DNA from: Ignavibacteriota bacterium
GTDB taxonomy: Bacteria; Bacteroidota; Ignavibacteria; Ignavibacteriales; Melioribacteraceae
DNA length: 64,000 bases
Direction of reading: 5' to 3'
NCBI GenBank assembly: GCA_013112585.1
Contig: JABFGH010000003.1
Span: 62,001-126,000, forward strand
Below are positions 18,557-27,818 of the stretch, one piece after another; position 1 is the stretch's first letter, and each line of letters opens with the position of its first letter. A model generated the notes under the pieces. The model was given only the letters and a program-made list of their open reading frames with translations. It ran no database searches and was not told the origin of the DNA. A program made the position numbers and the translations under genes.

Positions 18557-19544
18557 TGATATTACATTTGCATATCCTTATGTGTTGTACCTGCTAATTG
18601 CCATACCGCTGTTGGTGTTTTGGTTTTGGAAGAAGAATAAAACTTCTACTCCAAATATTGCTTATTCAAGCTTGGATGCGTTTGATGGAATTAAGCCGAC
18701 ATTAAAAGAGCGGCTCCGTTTTGCTCCATTTATTATAAGACTGCTGGCGTTAACAGTTTTAATAATTGCTTTAGCTCGACCGCAAACATTTTCAACCGGA
18801 GAAGATATTTATACTGAAGGTATTGATGTGGCGATGCTGCTTGATATTTCCGGCAGTATGCTTGCGGAAGATTTTAAGCCAAACAGACTTGAAGCTGCAA
18901 AAGCTGTAATTGACGAATTTGTTTCCGGTCGTACATCAGACAAAATTGGTTTGGTGATTTTTGCAAAAGAGAGTTTTACTCAATGCCCGCTTACTGTTGA
19001 CTATTTTGTATTACGCGGTTTATTAAAACAGATTGAAAGCGGAATGATAGAAGATGGAACTGCCATAGGAACCGCTTTGGCAAATGGTGTAAACAGATTG
19101 AAAGACAGCAAAGCGAAAAGTAAGGTGATGATACTTCTTACAGATGGTGTGAATAACAGCGGCGAAATTGACCCGATTACGGCAGCACAAATTGCCGCTA
19201 AATTTGGAATACGAGTTTATACAGTCGGTGTCGGTTCAAAAGGTGAAGCGCCTTATCCGTTTCAAACACCATTCGGTAAAAGGTACCAAAACGTGCCCGT
19301 GGAAATTGATGAAGCAACATTAAAGCAAGTAGCGGAAATTACGGACGGCAAATATTTTAGAGCCGAAAATAATAACAAGCTTGCGGAAATTTATACTGAA
19401 ATTGACAGGCTTGAAAAAACACGAGTCGAGATAACTTCATACCGCCAGGCAAAAGAGTTGTTCTATGCTTGGGCAGGTGCCGGATTATTTTTAATATTTT
19501 TTGAATTTGGATTGGCAAGAACTTATTTAAGAAGACTGCCGTAA
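18549..19544 (+). CDS. batA: BatA, von Willebrand factor A membrane protein
   Basis: 331 residues: two N-terminal hydrophobic segments (YVLYLLIAIPLLVFWFW and APFIIRLLALTVLIIALA), then a VWA domain with an intact MIDAS motif DISGSM near residue 98, the later threonine/aspartate loop LLTDGVNNSG, and a C-terminal membrane helix (YAWAGAGLFLIFFEF). The VWA domain should lie in the periplasm. In Bacteroides the Bat genes were linked to aerotolerance (established name, mechanism disputed). The start overlaps the previous gene by 8 bases. Confidence 0.93.
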   Translation: MLSDITFAYPYVLYLLIAIPLLVFWFWKKNKTSTPNIAYSSLDAFDGIKPTLKERLRFAPFIIRLLALTVLIIALARPQTFSTGEDIYTEGIDVAMLLDISGSMLAEDFKPNRLEAAKAVIDEFVSGRTSDKIGLVIFAKESFTQCPLTVDYFVLRGLLKQIESGMIEDGTAIGTALANGVNRLKDSKAKSKVMILLTDGVNNSGEIDPITAAQIAAKFGIRVYTVGVGSKGEAPYPFQTPFGKRYQNVPVEIDEATLKQVAEITDGKYFRAENNNKLAEIYTEIDRLEKTRVEITSYRQAKELFYAWAGAGLFLIFFEFGLARTYLRRLP

Positions 19545-19565
19545 ATTTTAAAAAACAGAATACTT

Positions 19566-20600
19566 ATGTTTAGATTTGCACATAGTGAATATTTATATTT
19601 TTTGTATCTGATACCCGTGATCATTTTTATCTATTGGTTTACCCAGCGGCAGCAGATAAAGCTTTTAAAAGGATTTGCAAATTCAAAATTGCATAAAGTT
19701 TTATTTCCTAAAAGAAGCAGAGCTAAATCGGGAATAAAATTTATTTCATTTTTGATTGCTGCAGTCTTGCTAATATTTGCATTGGCAAATCCGCAAGTGG
19801 GCTCTAAAATAGAGGAAGTTAAACAAGTTGGAATTGACGTTTACATTTTGCTTGATGTTTCCTTGAGCATGACTGCGGAGGATATAAAACCGAGCAGGCT
19901 TGATAAAGCTAAATTTGAAATTTCAAAATTGATTAGAAAACTGCAGGGTGATAGAATTGGATTGATTGTCTTTTCGGGACAGGCATACGTACAGTTTCCG
20001 CTGACCACGGATTACTCGGCTGCAAATTTATTTCTTTCCGCCGTTGATGTTACATCTGTTCCCCAGCCCGGTACTGCAATAAGTTCTGCTATTGAACTTG
20101 CAATGAGATCATTTAAGGAAGAAGCTGAAACAAAAAAAGCAATTGTTGTTATAACCGATGGTGAAGATCATGAAGGTCAATTAAAATCTGTTGTTGAAGA
20201 TGCTGCAAGTAAAGGAGTAAACATTTATGCAATCGGACTCGGAGACCCATCCGGTGCACCGATACCAATTTATAACGCAGCCGGTGTGCGCACAGATTTT
20301 AAAAAAGATAATAAAGGTGAGGTTGTTTTAACTAAGCTGGATGAAGCAACGCTGCAGGAAATTACATCAATTGGAAACGGAAAGTATTATCGTGGTACAA
20401 ATACATCTGATGAATTAGATAAAATTTATAACGATCTTGCTAAGATTGAAAAATCAGAATTCGGTGCTACAAAAATTACTGAGTATGAAGACCGGTTCCA
20501 TTATTTGCTGATTCCGGTAATCTTATTATTATTATTTGAGTTGTTGTTATCATCTAACAAATCAAAAATGCTGATGAAAATTGAAAGATCGGAAACGTAA
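19566..20600 (+). CDS. batB: BatB, von Willebrand factor A membrane protein
   Basis: 344 residues, paralogous to batA just upstream and of the same layout: N-terminal helices (YFLYLIPVIIFIYWF, FISFLIAAVLLIFALA), MIDAS motif DVSLSM near residue 97, VITDGEDHEG, and a C-terminal helix (LLIPVILLLLFELLL). The MIDAS is intact (DxSxS). It probably pairs with BatA to form a membrane complex working with the TPR proteins BatC and BatE (inference from the operon). Confidence 0.93.
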   Translation: MFRFAHSEYLYFLYLIPVIIFIYWFTQRQQIKLLKGFANSKLHKVLFPKRSRAKSGIKFISFLIAAVLLIFALANPQVGSKIEEVKQVGIDVYILLDVSLSMTAEDIKPSRLDKAKFEISKLIRKLQGDRIGLIVFSGQAYVQFPLTTDYSAANLFLSAVDVTSVPQPGTAISSAIELAMRSFKEEAETKKAIVVITDGEDHEGQLKSVVEDAASKGVNIYAIGLGDPSGAPIPIYNAAGVRTDFKKDNKGEVVLTKLDEATLQEITSIGNGKYYRGTNTSDELDKIYNDLAKIEKSEFGATKITEYEDRFHYLLIPVILLLLFELLLSSNKSKMLMKIERSET

Positions 20601-20609
20601 CAGAAAGCT

Positions 20610-21356
20610 ATGAAAATGAAAAAGTTAAATATTTTTTGCACTGTTGTATTATTTGTCTGCGCAGGAGCAGTTGCGGGACAAAGCACTAAATCATTAGTTA
20701 ATGAAGGTGTTGATCTATACAAAGAAGGCAAGTTCCCGGAAGCTGAGGTTAATTTTAAAAAAGGGATTGAAAAAAAATCGGATTCCTTTAATGGTCATTT
20801 TAATCTCGGTGATGCTTATTACAAGCAAGGCAGGTATGATGAAGCACTGCAGGCTTTCAAAAATGCTTACACTTTAACCGAAGATGATTATCGAAAATCA
20901 AAAGCTCTGCACAATATCGGCAACTCATTTTTGAAGAAGCAAAAATTTAAAGAAAGCATTGGCGCTTATGCGGAATCCTTGAAACTTGATCCGGACGATC
21001 TTGAAACGAAATACAATTTATCTTATGCGCTTAACCAGATGAAGCAGCAGCAGGATCAGCAGCAGGATCAAGATAAAAATAAAGATCAGAACAAAGACGA
21101 TCAGAAGAAAAATCAAGACCAGCAGCAGCAGGATCAAGAACAGGATCAAGATAAGCAGGACCAGCAAAATCAAGATCAACAGGACAAACAAGATCAGAAC
21201 CAAGACCAGCAGCAACAGCAGCCTCGTCCGAAAGATGAAATATCAAAAGAAGAAGCCGAGCGAATTTTAGAGGCATTGAAAAAAGATGAATCTGATCTTC
21301 AGAAAAAACTTCGTAAAAGAAAAGCAAAAGTTGTTAAAAAAGAGAAAGATTGGTAA
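20610..21356 (+). CDS. batC: BatC, exported TPR protein with long Q/D/K-rich tail
   Basis: 248 residues: a signal peptide (LNIFCTVVLFVCAGAVAGQ), then three or four TPR units (about 30-135, for example DSFNGHFNLGDAYYKQGRYD) and a tail of about 55 residues made almost entirely of Gln, Asp and Lys (about 143-205). In DNA the tail is a degenerate CAAGATCAG/CAGCAGGAT repeat, likely to vary by slippage. A basic charged C-terminus (LQKKLRKRKAKVVKKEK) follows. The stop overlaps the TTG that could start batD. Confidence 0.88.
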   Translation: MKMKKLNIFCTVVLFVCAGAVAGQSTKSLVNEGVDLYKEGKFPEAEVNFKKGIEKKSDSFNGHFNLGDAYYKQGRYDEALQAFKNAYTLTEDDYRKSKALHNIGNSFLKKQKFKESIGAYAESLKLDPDDLETKYNLSYALNQMKQQQDQQQDQDKNKDQNKDDQKKNQDQQQQDQEQDQDKQDQQNQDQQDKQDQNQDQQQQQPRPKDEISKEEAERILEALKKDESDLQKKLRKRKAKVVKKEKDW

Positions 21357-21379
21357 GGGAAGCAGCAGATAATTTTATA

Positions 21380-23230
21380 ATGAAATTAAAAATTAAAAAT
21401 ATTGTGAGCGTTGTTTTAATCGGATGGTTAATCGGTTCGGTTAATTTATCGGCGCAAGAATTTAAGGCTAGTGTTGATAAAACAACTGTCGGGCAAAATG
21501 AAAAGTTTAAAGTTTATTTTGAATTTTCCGGCGGCGATTATAACAAAGTTAAAAATTTTAGAGCGCCGAGTTTTGAAGGCTTAAAAGTATTAGGCGGACC
21601 AAATCAGTCAACAAGCATGCAGTTTATTAATGGCAAAATGTCAGCTTCGGTAACTTACTCTTATATTCTGGCAAGTTCAAAAATTGGCAAGTTTAAAATT
21701 GAGCCGGCTTCAATCTATTTTGAAGATAAAGTTTTAAGTTCAAAACCAATTACAATTGAAGTGACAAAAGCAGCGGGAAAAATTTCCAACGGCAATACCA
21801 CCGGGGGAATTTCCAACGAAGAGTTAGCAAAAAATGTTTTTATTAGAGCAATACCAAGTAAAACAAATGTTTATCAAGGCGAACAAGTAACCGTTACTTA
21901 TAAACTATATACAAAACTAAATATTTCATCCCCGCAAATTAATAAGCTGCCAGCAAACGAAGGTTTTTGGGCGGAGGATTTAGAGACCTCGAACAATATT
22001 TCATTTAATATTGAAATGTATAACGGCGAAAGATTTAGAGCCGCAGAAATTAAACGAGTGGCACTCTTCCCAACTAAATCGGGCAAACTAACCGTGTCTC
22101 CTTTTGAATTAAAGGTGCCGGTGATAATTAAAAAGAGAAGGAGCAGCAGAGATATTTTTGATGACTTTTTTAACGATTCTTTTTTCGGCTCCGAAACAAT
22201 TGAGTTTGTCGCTACATCAAACACAATAAATATAAATGTTAAGGCACTGCCCAAAACCAATGTGCCGGCTACTTTTAAAGGTGCGGTTGGTGAATTTGAT
22301 TTTTCCGCAACCCTTGATAAGGCTGATGTAGAGTTAAATGAAGCCATCACTTTTACGGTAAAGGTTAGCGGAAAAGGAAACATTCAGCTTATAAGCGTGC
22401 CCGAAGTTGACTTACCCAACGGCTTTGAAAAGTATGATCCTAAATCATCAAAAAATATTTCTAGAAAAAACATTGTAAGTGGAAACAAAACTGTTGAATA
22501 CCTTGCTATTGCTCGAATTCCCGGAGTAAAAGAAATTCCGCCGGTAGAATTTTCTTACTTTGATCCCTCAAGAAAACGATACGTTACAAAAAGATCATCC
22601 CCCTTTACTATTGATGTAAAAAAAGGTGCAGGCGGATTTGAAAATAATGTCAGCAGTTTTTCGAAAGAGGATATCAAACTTTTAAGCGAGGATATCAGGT
22701 TCATTAAAACATCCAATTTTGATTTGAGAAAAAAAGGTGAGTTTAAGGTAATTGCAAGCTGGTTCTGGATATTTACAATCGCCCCGCTTTTAATTTTACT
22801 TGTTACACTTGGTGTAAAAAAACGCCAGGATAAATTAACCGGCAATATTCAATTATCCAAGTATCGTAAGGCTGAAAAGGCTGCAAGAGGTAAACTTAAA
22901 ATAGCTAAGAAAGCATATGATGCAGGGGATAAACCGAAATTTTATGAAGAAACTTCAAAGGCTGTTTTCGGGTATCTTGAAGATAAATTGAATATTCAAA
23001 AATCGGAGTTTACCCAGGAACGGGCAATTTCAGAATTGCTGAATCAAGGCATTGCTGATGAATTGGTTTCTAGAGTAAAATCAATTTCTGAAAAATGCGA
23101 GTTTGCACGCTTTGCTCCAAAAGCGGAAAATAGTCACGCAGAAAAAAACATGTATGACGAAGCACTTAGTGTTATTATTGAATTGGAAAACTCATTGATA
23201 GGAACGAAAAAAGTAAAAAGTAAAAAGTGA
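21380..23230 (+). CDS. batD: BatD family protein
   Basis: 616 residues from ATG at 21380. A TTG at 21350 would extend the frame by 10 residues, but the signal peptide (LKIKNIVSVVLIGWLIGSVN to LSAQ) fits the ATG better. The body is a large beta-rich periplasmic region matching the BatD/oxygen-tolerance family (FKASVDKTTVGQNEKFKVY, VTYSYILASSKIGKFKIEPA). A transmembrane helix near 470-490 (WFWIFTIAPLLILLVTLGV) is followed by a cytoplasmic helical tail. Residues around 265-280 (KKRRSSRDIFDDFFND) are unusually charged. Confidence 0.9.
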   Translation: MKLKIKNIVSVVLIGWLIGSVNLSAQEFKASVDKTTVGQNEKFKVYFEFSGGDYNKVKNFRAPSFEGLKVLGGPNQSTSMQFINGKMSASVTYSYILASSKIGKFKIEPASIYFEDKVLSSKPITIEVTKAAGKISNGNTTGGISNEELAKNVFIRAIPSKTNVYQGEQVTVTYKLYTKLNISSPQINKLPANEGFWAEDLETSNNISFNIEMYNGERFRAAEIKRVALFPTKSGKLTVSPFELKVPVIIKKRRSSRDIFDDFFNDSFFGSETIEFVATSNTININVKALPKTNVPATFKGAVGEFDFSATLDKADVELNEAITFTVKVSGKGNIQLISVPEVDLPNGFEKYDPKSSKNISRKNIVSGNKTVEYLAIARIPGVKEIPPVEFSYFDPSRKRYVTKRSSPFTIDVKKGAGGFENNVSSFSKEDIKLLSEDIRFIKTSNFDLRKKGEFKVIASWFWIFTIAPLLILLVTLGVKKRQDKLTGNIQLSKYRKAEKAARGKLKIAKKAYDAGDKPKFYEETSKAVFGYLEDKLNIQKSEFTQERAISELLNQGIADELVSRVKSISEKCEFARFAPKAENSHAEKNMYDEALSVIIELENSLIGTKKVKSKK

Positions 23231-23270
23231 AAAGGAAAAAGTAAAAAGGAAAAATTAAAGAAAAGAGAGA

Positions 23271-24029
23271 ATGAAAAAGTTTATTGTAAATATTATTTTA
23301 TTATTTGCTGTTACATTTACAGTGAATGGATCATCTATTGATGAGATGATGATCGAGGCAAATAAACTTTATCAGGAAAGTAAATACGATAGTGCGCTAA
23401 CAGTTTATAAACAGGTTACTGATCAAGGGTATGTAAGCGCAGCTTTATATTTTAATATCGGAAACTCTTACTACCGAACCGGAGAGATAGGAAGAGCGAT
23501 TTTAAATTATGAGCGCGGTTTAAAATTAGAACCTTCCGATGAAGATATAAAATATAATCTGCGAATTGCACAGGCGAGAATTGTTGATAGGATAAAATAT
23601 GTCCCTCAAATATTCCTTGTTGAATGGTGGAATAGTCTGCTGACCTTTTTATCTGTTAGTGCTTGGGCTGCGGTTGTAATAATTTTTTATATCTCACTTT
23701 TAATTTTTATTGGTATTTACTTTTTAACAAAGAGCGGCAGACTTCAAAGATTTTCTTTCTATTTCGGCTCGATGAATTTTATTGCATTAATTTTTATCGT
23801 GTTTCTATTCATTGCACGTGTCAATCGCGAGACATCAAAAGATTACGGAGTTCTAATTACCGATACAATTTCAGTAAAAGTCTCTCCTGATGAAAAAGCA
23901 CAAGATGCTTTTGTAATTCATGAAGGATTAAAATTTGAAGTGGAAGATGAATTACAAGAATGGGCTCGAATAAAACTCTCTGACGGCAAAGTAGGCTGGT
24001 TAAACAAAACAGCATTAGAAATGATCTAG
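23271..24029 (+). CDS. batE: BatE, TPR and SH3-like membrane protein
   Basis: 252 residues: a signal peptide (FIVNIILLFAVTFTVNG), TPR repeats (about 20-105), two transmembrane helices (WAAVVIIFYISLLIFIGIYF and MNFIALIFIVFLFIA) and a C-terminal bacterial SH3-like domain (about 190-250, ending ARIKLSDGKVGWLNKTALEM). This is the usual BatE layout and the last gene of the operon. The 40-base purine-rich spacer before it carries AAAGAGAGA as ribosome site. After its stop the DNA turns into repeat-rich non-coding sequence. Confidence 0.9.
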   Translation: MKKFIVNIILLFAVTFTVNGSSIDEMMIEANKLYQESKYDSALTVYKQVTDQGYVSAALYFNIGNSYYRTGEIGRAILNYERGLKLEPSDEDIKYNLRIAQARIVDRIKYVPQIFLVEWWNSLLTFLSVSAWAAVVIIFYISLLIFIGIYFLTKSGRLQRFSFYFGSMNFIALIFIVFLFIARVNRETSKDYGVLITDTISVKVSPDEKAQDAFVIHEGLKFEVEDELQEWARIKLSDGKVGWLNKTALEMI

Positions 24030-24660
24030 CAACTGGATACTGGGTGCTGGATTCTGGATTCTTGATTCTTGAATCTGCTTTCTTTGCGTCTCGGCGGCTT
24101 TGCGTGATTAGTTGTGTTTGAATTCACTTCTTGAAATATCATTGCAAGCCAAGCCGCTAATTTGTTTTAACTGGTTTTTAAGTTTTTTCTACTGGCTTCT
24201 GACTACTGGCTTCTGGCTTCTGGTTTTTGTGTCTTTATTAAAAATTTTTGCTTTCTTTGCGTCCTTGCGGCTTTGCGTGAAGAAGCTTTTTACCAATATT
24301 CGTAAAACCGGTTCATCTCAATTCTACCGGCAGTGCTTGATTCTGGATACTTGATTCTTGATGCTGGATTCTGGATTCCCGCCAGAAAGACAGCGGGCAG
24401 GCTGGTTACTGGATGCTGGCTCCTGGTTTAATCTACCGATTCTAATAATTTATTTCCTTTGCGTCTGCGCCTTTGCATTATATGTTGTTTCTGTATTCAC
24501 TTCTTGAAAAAACATTGCACGCTAAGTCGCCAAGCCGCTAAGTTGTTTCTACTGTTATTAAATCTTTTCTCCTATATTCTGACTACTGACTACTGACTAC
24601 TGACTACTGAATTCTTTTTTTTGCCCCCCCCTTTTTTCTTTCAAAAAAAATGATATCTTG
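24030..24660. repeat. Repeat-rich non-coding stretch after the Bat operon
   Basis: No credible gene. Three kinds of repeat alternate. One is CTGGATACTGG/CTGGATTCTTGATTC-like tandem units (24031-24075, 24340-24380, 24405-24425). The second is CTTTGCGTC...GGCTTTGCGTGA blocks (24083-24105, 24249-24283, partial at 24460-24480) plus the matching CACGCTAAG...CCGCTAAG type (24510-24545). The third is (GACTACT)n at 24581-24611. A CCCGC/GCGGG stem lies near 24378-24396. Similar CTTTGCG blocks recur at 30700-30750 and 30950-31005. Confidence 0.7.
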
Positions 24661-24707
24661 GAATTATATTAAGATGAAACGTGTTATTAAAATAAAAGGA
24701 GAAAAAG

Positions 24708-25013
24708 ATGAAAAAAATAGCAGCCTTTATTGCTTTAGCAGCATTTTCAATTATTCTTTTAGGGAATAGCTCTAATTCATTTGAGAACAGTAAATATTCA
24801 AAAAGTGCATTAACTAATTGTCCGTATTTAAATCAAATTCATTTGAATGCTGAATCTGCTGAAAAAACTACGGACGGAACGAAATGTCCTTACATTAAAT
24901 CACAAAAATCTAAAATTGAAAAAAATGATGCCTGTCCATTCCAAGAAAAACAAAAACAAATTTATTATGAGATGAATAAAAAACGAGCGGAGCAAAAAAT
25001 AAAGTTATCCTGA
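24708..25013 (+). CDS. Small exported protein with three Cys-Pro-aromatic motifs
   Basis: 101 residues with a signal peptide-like N-terminus (MKKIAAFIALAAFSIILLG). I do not recognise the family. The mature part carries three Cys-Pro-Tyr/Phe motifs: NCPYLN (Cys38), KCPYIK (Cys60) and ACPFQE (Cys76), and no other cysteine. The rest is Lys/Gln/Glu-rich. AAGGAG lies 8 bases upstream of the ATG, a strong ribosome site. A rho-independent terminator follows 23 bases after the stop, so it is a monocistronic unit. Cys-Pro motifs can bind haem or metals in other proteins; that is only a possibility here. Confidence 0.75.
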   Translation: MKKIAAFIALAAFSIILLGNSSNSFENSKYSKSALTNCPYLNQIHLNAESAEKTTDGTKCPYIKSQKSKIEKNDACPFQEKQKQIYYEMNKKRAEQKIKLS

Positions 25014-25035
25014 ATTCATTATATTTGAATTATGT

Positions 25036-25065
25036 AAAAGGCAGTTTATGACTGCCTTTTTTTTT
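25036..25065 (+). terminator. Rho-independent terminator
   Basis: AAAAGGCAGT (25036-25045), loop TTATG, then ACTGCCTTTT (25051-25060) form a perfect 10-base-pair stem running into nine T. It lies between the small Cys-Pro gene and the M48 protease gene. Confidence 0.92.
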
Positions 25066-25085
25066 GAACGAAAAATTAGAGAAAT

Positions 25086-26183
25086 ATGAACGCAAAAAAA
25101 TATAACAATATTAAACTCGCATTTGGAATTGGGAAAGGTGTAGCATCATTTATTTTAATTTTACTTTTTGTGTGGTTAGGATACAGCAGCGCCTTAACAA
25201 ATTATTTATCGGGATTTACTTCTAACAATTACTTGCTTTTTATTTTGTTTGTAGTAGTGAGCGGTGCGGCTGCGTCAATTTTATTTTACCCGGTAAATTT
25301 TTATACCGGTTTCCTTCTTGAACATAAATACAATTTATCTAATCAAACATTTCTGCAATGGACTTGGGAAAACCTTAAAGGCACAATGATAGGCGGGGTT
25401 ATTGGGCTGCCCATACTATTACTTTTTTATTATGCCCTAAATACTTTTGGTGGACTCTGGTGGCTTCCTTTTTCAATAATACTTTTTATTATTTCGGTGC
25501 TGCTGGCTAAAATAGTTCCAATAATTATTCTGCCGTTATTTTATAAAATTAGCCCTTTAGATAATGATGATCTAAAAGAGAGAATTTTAGCGTTATCAAA
25601 AAATGTTGGAATGAAAGTAGAAAATGTTTTTCAGTTTGATATGAGTAAGAATACTAAAAAAGCCAACGCAGCATTTACCGGTTTAGGCAAATCAAAAAAA
25701 ATATTGCTTGGCGATACCCTGCTTGAGAGTTATTCAAATGATGAAATTGAAACTGTGATAGCACATGAACTTGGTCATTACAAGCATAAACACATTGTAA
25801 AAAATATAATCATCAGTACAGCATTCAGCTTTTTAACATTTTTTCTAATTGCACTTTTATATGACTTATCACTCTCCTGGTTTGACTTTACAAGCCGTAC
25901 CCAAATTGCCGCTTTACCAATACTATCATTGTGGGGCATGCTCATCGGATTGATCCAAACACCGATATCAAATTCAATATCACGTAAGTTTGAGTACGAA
26001 GCAGATGAATACGCAATTAATTCAACCGGCAAAACGGAAGCATTCATAAACACATTGGATAAATTGACCGACCAAAATTTAGGCGACCGCGAACCGCATC
26101 CGTTAGTTGAGTGGTTTTCATACAGTCATCCATCAATTAAAAAACGCTCTGAGTTTATTTTATCCTTAGAGCAAAAGAAGTAA
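25086..26183 (+). CDS. M48 family zinc metallopeptidase (CAAX/Ste24-like)
   Basis: 365-residue integral membrane zinc protease. The zinc motif HELGH is at 227-231 (IAHELGHYKHKH), with the third ligand Glu in KFEYEADEYA about 80 residues later. Several transmembrane helices surround it (SFILILLFVWLGYS, YLLFILFVVVSGAAASILF, WWLPFSIILFIISVLLA, IIISTAFSFLTFFLIALLY). Length and layout fit Ste24-type proteases rather than the short HtpX form. In bacteria the substrate is unknown. The initiating ATG has a weak GAGA ribosome site (25078-25082). Confidence 0.92.
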   Translation: MNAKKYNNIKLAFGIGKGVASFILILLFVWLGYSSALTNYLSGFTSNNYLLFILFVVVSGAAASILFYPVNFYTGFLLEHKYNLSNQTFLQWTWENLKGTMIGGVIGLPILLLFYYALNTFGGLWWLPFSIILFIISVLLAKIVPIIILPLFYKISPLDNDDLKERILALSKNVGMKVENVFQFDMSKNTKKANAAFTGLGKSKKILLGDTLLESYSNDEIETVIAHELGHYKHKHIVKNIIISTAFSFLTFFLIALLYDLSLSWFDFTSRTQIAALPILSLWGMLIGLIQTPISNSISRKFEYEADEYAINSTGKTEAFINTLDKLTDQNLGDREPHPLVEWFSYSHPSIKKRSEFILSLEQKK

Positions 26184-26231
26184 TAAATTTTCTTTAATAT
26201 TGATATTGTAAGAGTTATTTTAATACTCGAA

Positions 26232-27803
26232 ATGAGAACTCAATTCAATAATAACCTAAACGAAGCAGCATTTATAAAAAGAATATTATTATTAATAACG
26301 ATTCTTCTCTTTATACAAAATGGCTGTTCATTAGACGGCAATTATGATCCGCGTGAAGCAAATCCAAAAGTGCCGGCAGCCCCATCTCCTGCAAACGAAA
26401 GTGATAATAATGATCTGCTGTTATTTTTGGATTGGAACTCACAGGCAATCCTAAATTTTGATGTTTACTTTGACATCAAGAATCCCCCCGAAAAACTGCT
26501 TGTGGAAAATTTAATGACTTCGAGATATACTGTTTATGGGCTTGATCCCGGAGTTACTTATTACTGGAGGGTGCTTGCTAAACAAGATGCGGATACAGAA
26601 ATTCTTGGGGAGGTTTGGAGTTTTTCCACCATGCCTGAGTTTACCCTTGATGATGGAACAATGCTGAAAAGTTTAAGGGTAAGCAGCAGTCCGCCAAGTA
26701 ATGTGAATGTAATGTTTGAATGCTATGACGGTAATAAAAGGGGAATTACCGGCTACACGATTGATGATTTTAATTTAAGAGATGATGGAGATACAGTTGC
26801 ACCTACTGATCAATTTGCTCAATTAAAATCAAAAATTAGTTTTGGCTATTCTCAAAAAATTGTTTTAATGATTGATAACAGTGCAAATGAAAATGTTGAT
26901 TTTAATCAAATAAAAAATGCAGCGGCAGAATTTATAAACAGTTTTAGCGGCAGCAAGTTTTTTAAAGTTTTTAAGTTTGCTGAAGAAGTGGAACTTGTTC
27001 AGGATTTTACTAGTGATAAAGGTTTAGTGACTTCCTCAATAAACGGCATACAACCATCACCAGGTAAAACTAATCTTTATGAAGCAGCAATTGTTGGTGC
27101 GGGCAATTTGAATGATTTTTACAGCGATGAATCAATTGAGCAAACGGCACTGATTTTGATAACCACCCACAGTGACAGCAAAGGCGAAAGAGGATTAAAC
27201 GAAGTACTTCAGCAAATTCAGAATAAAAGAACTTACCTAATTGCATTTGGAAATATTGATGACCCATTTTCGGTAAGTCTGCTCGGCAATAGAGAAAACT
27301 ATTTTACTTTTGAGTACTTAGCCCTTGTAGATAAATTGAACAATGTCAGTAATTATATCAGCGACATAGAGGACAGCTTTTATTGGTTAGTTTACGACAG
27401 TCCTAAAAGAGATTTCGATTTTCATACATTGGCGGTAACAGTTAAAAATAATCCTATATCGGGCACTGCGGGACTTATAGAAGCGTTTTATTTGAGCAAT
27501 GATTTTTTTAACGCGGAACCCGGGCTATATATTAACGCCACATCATCCAACCCTGCGGGGATTGATACACTTGGAATGTTCCCCGGATTAACACGAACCT
27601 TAACAGCATCAACGTTTGGGGGAGATTTTTTACCAAATTATACATGGTATGTTGCAGGCAATAAAATAATTGAACTTACACTTACTGATGATAATAATAG
27701 AGCAAAAATAGAAGCGGTAGGAAGTGTAGGTGATGAAGCAGAGTTGGTATTAACAGACCTTAATAATGGTCTTCAAAAAATATTAGTTATAAACATTGAA
27801 TAA
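26232..27803 (+). CDS. VWA-domain lipoprotein
   Basis: 523 residues. A long N-terminus precedes the hydrophobic segment (FIKRILLLITILLFIQNGC), whose Cys could be the lipidation site. A fibronectin III-like region (about 45-140, with YTVYGLDPGVTYYWRVLAKQ) is followed by a von Willebrand A domain (about 205-380). The metal site reads DNSAN near residue 215 instead of DxSxS, so the last Ser is replaced by Asn and metal binding may be lost or altered. The C-terminal 110 residues are beta-rich. Surface or periplasmic binding function is likely, but the ligand is unknown. Confidence 0.75.
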   Translation: MRTQFNNNLNEAAFIKRILLLITILLFIQNGCSLDGNYDPREANPKVPAAPSPANESDNNDLLLFLDWNSQAILNFDVYFDIKNPPEKLLVENLMTSRYTVYGLDPGVTYYWRVLAKQDADTEILGEVWSFSTMPEFTLDDGTMLKSLRVSSSPPSNVNVMFECYDGNKRGITGYTIDDFNLRDDGDTVAPTDQFAQLKSKISFGYSQKIVLMIDNSANENVDFNQIKNAAAEFINSFSGSKFFKVFKFAEEVELVQDFTSDKGLVTSSINGIQPSPGKTNLYEAAIVGAGNLNDFYSDESIEQTALILITTHSDSKGERGLNEVLQQIQNKRTYLIAFGNIDDPFSVSLLGNRENYFTFEYLALVDKLNNVSNYISDIEDSFYWLVYDSPKRDFDFHTLAVTVKNNPISGTAGLIEAFYLSNDFFNAEPGLYINATSSNPAGIDTLGMFPGLTRTLTASTFGGDFLPNYTWYVAGNKIIELTLTDDNNRAKIEAVGSVGDEAELVLTDLNNGLQKILVINIE

Positions 27804-27818
27804 ACCTTAGAGATAAAA

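Noticed and set aside
21018-21327. Antisense frames across the batC tail
   Set aside because: Products of the Q/D/K repeat read on the other strand (poly-Leu/Ile/Val).
24112-24354. 80-residue open frame in the repeat-rich gap
   Set aside because: Composed of repeat-derived Phe/Trp/Leu-rich sequence without ribosome site or similarity to any family I know.
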